A stretch of 10,829 nucleotides of DNA from a bacterium UBP12_UBA5184 (GTDB lineage: Bacteria; Vulcanimicrobiota; Vulcanimicrobiia; Vulcanimicrobiales; Vulcanimicrobiaceae). The DNA lies in contig DHWK01000012.1 in the NCBI GenBank assembly GCA_002413145.1, positions 345 to 11,173 of the forward strand, in the 5' to 3' direction. Of the stretch, positions 6,215 through 10,829 are shown in pieces. Made by a program: the position numbers and the translations under genes. The stretch's first letter is position 1. Each line of letters starts with the position of its first letter. Under the pieces are notes generated by a model. It searched no databases, was not told where the DNA came from, and was given only the letters and a program-made list of their open reading frames with translations.

Positions 6215-7552
6215 ATGCAATCGAAGATCGTCTTCCTGGCAACCGCTCGCACGCCGTTCGGCAGGCTCGGCGGTGCGCTCGCCTCGCTCCCGGCCACGAC
6301 GCTCGGAGGTGAAGCGATCCGGGCCGCGCTCAAACGCTCGAAGCTCGATCCGGGCGACGTGGAGCACGTGATCATGGGGATGGTGCTGCAAGGCGGCGCC
6401 GGCCAAGCGCCGGCGCGTCAAGCCGCTTACAATGCCGGCCTCGCGAAGACGATCACCTTCGAGACGATCAACAAAGTCTGCGCCTCGGGGATGATCGCGA
6501 TCGTGCACGCTGCGCGCCTAATCGACGACGGCGAGGCTTCGGTCGTCGTCGCGGGTGGGATGGAATCGATGTCCAACGCGCCGTACGCCGCGCTGGGCGC
6601 GCGCTACGGCTATCGCTTCGGTGATGGAGCCTTGGTCGATCTGATGGTGTACGACGGATTGCTCGATCCCTGGTCGCGGCTCTCGATGGCCCAAGCGCAG
6701 AGCAAGGTCAATGCCGACTTGAAGATTACGCGCGAAGTGCAAGACGAGTTTGCCTTCAACAGTCACGCGCGCGCGGCGCAGGCGACCGCCGACGGAACGC
6801 TCGGCGTTGAAATCGTTCCGCTGCGCGTCGCGACCAAAGCCAAGGGAAAACTCGTCGTCGACGAGATACCGGCCCAGGCGCGCGCGCGCGTCCCGGTCCA
6901 TGCCGGTGGAAACGGCGCGTCGCGCCTCTGGGGCCACGAGCCGGCCGAAGATCTCGCTCCCGACCCGACGCGCTTCATGCCGTATCTGAGCGGCGACGCG
7001 CCGTTCACGCTCGTCGACAAAGACGAACCGATCCGCGCCGACGCTTCGCGCGAATCGATGGCGAAGCTCGCGCCGCTCGATAAGGGCGGCAGCGTGACGG
7101 CCGGCAACGCGCCCGGCGTCAACGACGGCGCGGCGGCGGTCGTGCTGGCGAGCGACGATTACGCTCGCCGCAACGGTTACGAAGCGCTGGGCGAAATCGT
7201 GGCTCACGCGGCGGCGGCGTGGGATCCGGCCTATCTCGCGCTCACGCCCGCGATGGCGGCGCAGAAACTGCTCGACAAGCAAGGCCTCAAGCCCAGCGAC
7301 ATCGCCATCTGGGAAGTGAACGAAGCGTTCGCCGCGGTCGCGTGGAGCACGGCGAATCTGCTTGGACTCGATCCGAAAACCCTCAACCTGCAAGGCGGCG
7401 CCGTCGCGTTCGGCCATCCGGTCGGCGCGTCGGGCGCGCGTATCACCGCCTCGGTCGTCCACCAGCTGCGCCGCCGCGGCGGCGGATACGGCGTCGCAGC
7501 GATCTGCAGCGGCGGCGGCCAAGGCGATGCCGTGTTGATAAAAGTCTCTTGA
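6215..7552 (+). CDS. Acetyl-CoA C-acetyltransferase (thiolase) with an internal insertion
   Basis: A 445-residue cytoplasmic thiolase condensing two acetyl-CoA to acetoacetyl-CoA, or cleaving 3-ketoacyl-CoA. Conserved sites: nucleophile Cys89 in NKVCASGM, NEAFA (369-373), His401 in AFGHPVGASGAR and the acid/base Cys431 in ICSGGGQGD. The N-terminal ARTPFGRLGG and GGMESMSNAPY are also typical. The family is usually about 390 residues. The extra length of about 50 is explained by one insertion between KLVVDE (212-217) and FTLVDKDEPIRAD (264-276), in the loop domain just before the conserved SMAKL and TAGNAPGVNDG elements. No frameshift is needed, as the frame stays open. The neighbouring 3-hydroxybutyryl-CoA dehydrogenase argues for a biosynthetic or C4 role (acetoacetyl-CoA to 3-hydroxybutyryl-CoA), but degradation is equally possible. 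Confidence 0.94.
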   Translation: MQSKIVFLATARTPFGRLGGALASLPATTLGGEAIRAALKRSKLDPGDVEHVIMGMVLQGGAGQAPARQAAYNAGLAKTITFETINKVCASGMIAIVHAARLIDDGEASVVVAGGMESMSNAPYAALGARYGYRFGDGALVDLMVYDGLLDPWSRLSMAQAQSKVNADLKITREVQDEFAFNSHARAAQATADGTLGVEIVPLRVATKAKGKLVVDEIPAQARARVPVHAGGNGASRLWGHEPAEDLAPDPTRFMPYLSGDAPFTLVDKDEPIRADASRESMAKLAPLDKGGSVTAGNAPGVNDGAAAVVLASDDYARRNGYEALGEIVAHAAAAWDPAYLALTPAMAAQKLLDKQGLKPSDIAIWEVNEAFAAVAWSTANLLGLDPKTLNLQGGAVAFGHPVGASGARITASVVHQLRRRGGGYGVAAICSGGGQGDAVLIKVS

Positions 7553-7568
7553 TCTTGGTTCGGCGCGC

Positions 7569-7594
7569 ACGCCTCACGATCGCGAGACGTTTTT
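7569..7594 (+). terminator. Imperfect hairpin plus T5 run between thiolase and 3-hydroxybutyryl-CoA dehydrogenase
   Basis: ACGCCTC (7569-7575) faces GAGACGT (7584-7590) across an 8-nt loop, with one C-A mismatch. Five T residues (7590-7594) follow, and the next start codon is at 7599. It looks like a weak intrinsic terminator or attenuator inside the operon. It also takes up the only SD-like bases (GAG) before that start. It could equally be chance. Confidence 0.22.
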
Positions 7595-7598
7595 GGGT

Positions 7599-8492
7599 AT
7601 GAAAGTATTGGTGGTTGGGGCGGGGCAGATGGGCGCGGGAATCGCGCAAGTGGCGGCGCAAGCCGGCGACGCGGTGCTGCTCAACGATCGCAGCCGGGAG
7701 TTCGTCGAGCGTGGCCTGCAGACGATCGAGCGGAACCTCGCGCGAGCGGTCGAGAAGGGCCGGCTCGGCGCCGAGGAGCGCGCTAAGATTCTCGCACGCA
7801 TCCGGCCGCAGCTCGCGTGGGAAGACGTCGACGTCGACGTCGCGATCGAGGCCGCGACCGAGAATCTCGAAACCAAACTCGAACTCTTCGCGAACCTCGA
7901 TCGCCACACGCCGCAGCGCGCGATCCTGGCGAGCAATACCTCGTCGATCTCGATCACCAAACTCGCCGCCGCGACGACTCGTCCCGAACTCGTGATCGGG
8001 ATGCACTATTTCAATCCAGTGCCGGTGATGCGGCTGGTCGAGATCATCCGCGGCATCGCCACCGCACAGGGCACCTACGATTTCGTGCGCGAGCTGGCGG
8101 TCGCGCATGGGAAAACGCCGGTTGAGGTGCGCAATTTCCCGGGCTTCGTCTCCAACCGCGTCCTCTGTCCGATGCTCAACGAGGCGATCTTCACGCTCTA
8201 CGAAGGCGTCGGTTCGGTCGAAGCGATCGACACGGTGATGAAGCTGGGTATGAATCATCCGATGGGACCGCTCGAGCTATCCGACTTCATCGGGCTCGAC
8301 ACGCTGCTCTCGATTCTCGAAGTGCTCTACGACGGTTTCAAGGATCCGAAGTACCGTCCGTGTCCGCTCTTGCGCGAATACGTCGACGCAGGTTGGCTCG
8401 GCCGCAAGAGCGGCCGCGGGTTCTACGAGTACGCGACGCCGGGTGGGCCGATCGTCGCGCGAAACGGCGCCGTCGCGGTGACCACACGCTAA
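7599..8492 (+). CDS. hbd: 3-hydroxybutyryl-CoA dehydrogenase
   Basis: A 297-residue 3-hydroxyacyl-CoA dehydrogenase of the short single-function type (Hbd/PaaH/FadB2). It interconverts acetoacetyl-CoA and 3-hydroxybutyryl-CoA with NAD(P)H. It opens with the Rossmann motif GAGQMGAGIAQ (7-17). The catalytic positions are visible: Ser in ASNTSSIS (111-118), His136 in MHYFNPVPVM, Glu148 in LVEIIRG and Asn185 in PGFVSNR. The C-terminal domain has NHPMGPLELSDFIGLD (219-234) and the closing GRKSGRGFYEY (268-278). Length is normal for the family. ATG 7599 is preferred over TTG 7593, because the Rossmann strand begins right at MKVLVVG. The Shine-Dalgarno is poor. It lies 46 nt after the thiolase and runs into the acyl-CoA dehydrogenase frame. 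Confidence 0.94.
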   Translation: MKVLVVGAGQMGAGIAQVAAQAGDAVLLNDRSREFVERGLQTIERNLARAVEKGRLGAEERAKILARIRPQLAWEDVDVDVAIEAATENLETKLELFANLDRHTPQRAILASNTSSISITKLAAATTRPELVIGMHYFNPVPVMRLVEIIRGIATAQGTYDFVRELAVAHGKTPVEVRNFPGFVSNRVLCPMLNEAIFTLYEGVGSVEAIDTVMKLGMNHPMGPLELSDFIGLDTLLSILEVLYDGFKDPKYRPCPLLREYVDAGWLGRKSGRGFYEYATPGGPIVARNGAVAVTTR

Positions 8493-9652
8493 CCGCGACG
8501 CCATCCGGCGAATTCGAGCCGACACCCGAACAGCGCGAGGTCGGCGCGCTCGCGCGCGACGTCGCCGAGCGTGAGATCGCGCCGCACATCGCCGCATGGG
8601 ATCGCGAGCATCGTTTTCCGCGCGAGCTGTACGCGAAACTGAACGGCGCGGGGCTGATGGGATTGACGATTCCGGAGCGGTACGGCGGGGCCGACGCGGG
8701 TTACGTCGCGTACGCGCTCGCCGTCGAAGAGTTGGCACGCGTCGATGCGGGGACCGCGGTCACGCTTTCGGTGCACCTCATGGTCGCGGGCGCGATCCTG
8801 CGGCTGGGCAGCGACGAGCAAAGGAACCGCTATCTTCCCCAACTCGCCGGCGGGGATACGATCGCGGGCTTCGCGCTCACCGAACCCGACGCCGGCTCCG
8901 ACGCCGCCGCGATTCGGAGCACCGCGAAGCGCGCGCCTGACGGCGGTTTCGCGTTGCGCGGCCGCAAGCAATGGTGCACCAACGGCGGCTACGCCGGCGT
9001 CACGCTGGCGATGTTTCGGACCGGCGTCCCCGGCGCCAAGGGCATCTCGGCGTTCTTGGTCGACAACGCGCTGCCCGGGATCGTCGTTGAAAAGACGACC
9101 GAAAAACTCGGCATCCACACGAGCAACACCGTCGATCTCGCCTTCGACGACGTCGCCGTCCCCGCCGGCGCCGTCCTCGGCGCCGAGGGCACGGGGCTCA
9201 GCAATGCGCTCTCGGCATTGACCACCGGCCGCATCGGGATCGCCGCGCAGGCGACGGGGATTCTCGCCGCTTGCCTCGACGCCAGCGTAAAATTCGCCAA
9301 AGAACGCGAAGCGTTCGGCAAACCGATCGCCGCCTTCGAAGGCGTCTCGTTCAAGCTCGCGCAGATGGCGACCGATCTCGAAGCCGCCCGCCTCTTGACT
9401 TGGCGCGCCGCCTCGCGTTGCGACCGCGGCGAACCGTTCGCGGTCGAAGCCAGCCAAGCGAAGCTCTTCGCCTCGACCGCCGCGCGCAAGCATGCCGCCG
9501 AGGCCGTCCAAATCCACGGCGGCTACGGTTACACCACCGAGTTTCCCGTCGAGCGCTACTACCGCGACGCGAAGATCACCGAAATCTACGAAGGCACGAG
9601 CGAGATCCAGCAACTCATCATCGCTCGCGCGCTCCTCGGCCGGATCGAGTAG
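8360..9652 (+). CDS. Acyl-CoA dehydrogenase (short-chain/butyryl-CoA type), start uncertain
   Basis: A flavoprotein oxidising short- or branched-chain acyl-CoA to the 2-enoyl-CoA. Family similarity begins at about 8513 (FEPTPEQRE) and runs to the stop, about 379 residues, the normal ACAD length. Motifs, numbered from GTG 8360: FALTEPDAGSDA (171-182), QWCTNGG (204-210), HGGYGYTTEFPVERYYRD near the C-terminus, and IYEGTSEIQ with the catalytic Glu at 411. The start is a problem. GTG 8360 and TTG 8393 are the nearest canonical codons in frame; both lie inside the dehydrogenase gene and add about 40-50 basic residues with no ACAD likeness. The next ATG (8657) would remove the first helices. True translation probably begins near 8492-8513. 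No electron-transfer flavoprotein genes are seen here. The substrate is likely short-chain from context (inference). Confidence 0.9.
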   Translation: MSALARIRRRRLARPQERPRVLRVRDAGWADRRAKRRRRGDHTLTATPSGEFEPTPEQREVGALARDVAEREIAPHIAAWDREHRFPRELYAKLNGAGLMGLTIPERYGGADAGYVAYALAVEELARVDAGTAVTLSVHLMVAGAILRLGSDEQRNRYLPQLAGGDTIAGFALTEPDAGSDAAAIRSTAKRAPDGGFALRGRKQWCTNGGYAGVTLAMFRTGVPGAKGISAFLVDNALPGIVVEKTTEKLGIHTSNTVDLAFDDVAVPAGAVLGAEGTGLSNALSALTTGRIGIAAQATGILAACLDASVKFAKEREAFGKPIAAFEGVSFKLAQMATDLEAARLLTWRAASRCDRGEPFAVEASQAKLFASTAARKHAAEAVQIHGGYGYTTEFPVERYYRDAKITEIYEGTSEIQQLIIARALLGRIE

Positions 9653-9699
9653 GTTCGCATCGAGGGTTTCCGGGGCGGCGAGCCAACTGAGCGCGGGCC

Positions 9700-10829
9700 A
9701 TGAAGTTGATGGAGTATCAAGGGAAAGAGTTGTTTCGGCGCGTCGGGATTCCGACGCCGCGCGGACATTTCGCCAAGAGCGCCGACGACGTCGCGACGTT
9801 CGTCGCCGCGAATCCGGGGTCGTGGGTGCTCAAGAGTCAGGTCCTGATGGGCGGCCGCGGGAAAGCGGGCGGCATCAAGTTTGCCGACGACGAGCAGCAG
9901 GCGCGCACGCTCGCGAGCGAGTTGCTCGGGAAGGTGCTCAAGAACGAACAGAACCCCGACGGCGAGCGCGTCGGTTCGCTGCTCGTCGAAGAAAAGGTCG
10001 CGATCGCGAGCGAGGCCTACGTCTCGATCGCGATCGACCGGACGGCGAAGAAACCGGTCGTCATCGTCACCGCGCAGGGCGGGATGGATGTCGAGGAGGT
10101 CGCGGCGCACGATCCCGACGCGCTCGTAAAATATTGGGTCGACACCGCCGCCGGATTCTGGCCGTTCGCCGCGCGCCGGCTGGCGTTCGCGGCGAACTTG
10201 CCGGCCGGGTTTCACAAGACGTTTCCGGCCGTCGCCGGCGGACTCTACACGCTCTTCATGGAGTACGGTGCGAATCTGGTTGAGATCAACCCACTCGTGC
10301 TGACGAAGGACGGCGCCGTGATCGCCTCCGATGCGAAGGTCGAACTCGACGACAACGGGCTCTATAAGCATCCCGAGTTGAGCGCTTGGAAAGCGGAGTC
10401 GCCGGTCGATGAAGATCAGGCGGCGGCGGTCCGCATCGGCCTCGGGCTCTCGAATTACGCGAAGCTCGAGGGCGACATCGGCGTCATCGCAAACGGCGCG
10501 GGCCTGGGGATGGGGACGATGGACGCGATCCGCAACGCCGGCGGCTCGGCCGCCAATTTTCTGGATATCGGCGGCGGCGCGCAGGCCGAGCTGGTGAAGA
10601 AGAGTTACGACCTCGTCGTCTCGGACCCCAAGGTGAAGGCGTTGTTCATCAACATCTTCGGCGGGATCACGCGCGGCGACCAAGTCGCACGCGGGATCGT
10701 CGAAGCGCTCGCCGGCGGCGGCCTCAGGAAGGTTCCGCTCGTCGTCCGGCTCACCGGCACCAACGCAAAGGAAGGCCGCGCGATCCTCGCCGAGGCCGGG
10801 ATGAATCCGGTCGAGACGCACGAGATCAC
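9700..10829 (+). CDS. sucC: Succinyl-CoA ligase (ADP-forming) beta subunit, 3' end outside the window
   Basis: The gene runs off the right edge after 376 complete codons, so perhaps only 10-20 residues are missing. SucC with SucD couples succinyl-CoA and succinate to ATP or GTP in the TCA cycle. The ATP-grasp part starts MKLMEYQGKELF and has KSQVLMGGRGKAGG (45-58), then EINPLV (195-200). The ligase part has NGAGLGMGTMD (265-275), ANFLDIGGGAQAE (285-297), FGGITRGD (320-327) and VRLTGTNAKEGR (349-360). TRGD replaces the more common TRCD, a minor change. It starts 47 nt after the acyl-CoA dehydrogenase with only a weak SD. sucD is expected next. A malate- or other acid-thiokinase of the same family is a less likely alternative. 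Confidence 0.95.
   Translation, partial: MKLMEYQGKELFRRVGIPTPRGHFAKSADDVATFVAANPGSWVLKSQVLMGGRGKAGGIKFADDEQQARTLASELLGKVLKNEQNPDGERVGSLLVEEKVAIASEAYVSIAIDRTAKKPVVIVTAQGGMDVEEVAAHDPDALVKYWVDTAAGFWPFAARRLAFAANLPAGFHKTFPAVAGGLYTLFMEYGANLVEINPLVLTKDGAVIASDAKVELDDNGLYKHPELSAWKAESPVDEDQAAAVRIGLGLSNYAKLEGDIGVIANGAGLGMGTMDAIRNAGGSAANFLDIGGGAQAELVKKSYDLVVSDPKVKALFINIFGGITRGDQVARGIVEALAGGGLRKVPLVVRLTGTNAKEGRAILAEAGMNPVETHEI

Noticed and set aside
6518..7570. 350-codon minus-strand open frame opposite the thiolase
   Set aside because: Shadow frame in high-GC DNA with no motif and no RBS.
7824..7841. 18-bp palindromic repeat made of GACGTC units
   Set aside because: It encodes the Asp-Val repeat DVDVDV within the dehydrogenase, and GACGTC is common throughout this GC-rich sequence, so a separate function is not needed.
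8489..9613. 374-codon minus-strand open frame opposite the acyl-CoA dehydrogenase
   Set aside because: Gly/Arg/Asp-rich shadow; the plus strand carries a complete acyl-CoA dehydrogenase core.
9586..10821. 411-codon minus-strand open frame
   Set aside because: It is antisense to sucC, whose motifs are unmistakable; the minus frame shows only low-complexity Arg/Asp-rich sequence.

Overview
This is a GC-rich, densely packed bacterial stretch with every supported gene on the + strand. By hand count most sampled lines are well above 60% G+C, with C/G-ending codons, few gaps over 80 bp and several ATGA/TGATG start-stop overlaps. No rRNA, tRNA, mobile element, CRISPR array or other taxonomic marker is present. 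Composition, and a B12-dependent aminomutase beside acyl-CoA genes, would fit a GC-rich soil lineage (Eremiobacterota-like, Actinobacteria-like or similar), but that is only an impression.

Layout. (1) 1-2617: the 3' end of a lysine 5,6-aminomutase beta subunit (kamE-like), a secreted D-Ala-D-Ala carboxypeptidase/endopeptidase (dacB, PBP4 type) and a GlmS-like SIS-domain sugar isomerase. The three overlap by a few bases and look like one operon, closed by a GC-rich hairpin at 2617-2640. (2) 2687-6137: GDP-mannose 4,6-dehydratase (gmd), GDP-6-deoxy-mannose reductase (rmd), an isoprenylcysteine/phospholipid-type membrane methyltransferase and a CDF metal-efflux transporter. gmd plus rmd is the textbook route from GDP-mannose to GDP-D-rhamnose. 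(3) 6215-10829: thiolase, 3-hydroxybutyryl-CoA dehydrogenase, acyl-CoA dehydrogenase and succinyl-CoA ligase beta subunit (sucC, cut by the window end). These form a short-chain acyl-CoA block feeding the TCA cycle.

How the genes work together. Region 1 may serve turnover of cell-wall amino acids and amino sugars (inference). Region 2 makes a deoxyhexose donor for surface glycans. Region 3 interconverts acetyl-CoA, acetoacetyl-CoA, 3-hydroxybutyryl-CoA and enoyl/acyl-CoA, but no crotonase or electron-transfer flavoprotein gene is visible here.

I found no convincing undescribed system. The points worth a second look are structural oddities in otherwise ordinary genes: a SIS protein apparently missing part of its first SIS fold, a thiolase with about 50 extra residues in one place, an acyl-CoA dehydrogenase with no canonical start where the family begins, and a gmd core of much lower GC than its neighbours. 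There is no gene-free stretch longer than 300 bases; the longest gap is 77 bases.
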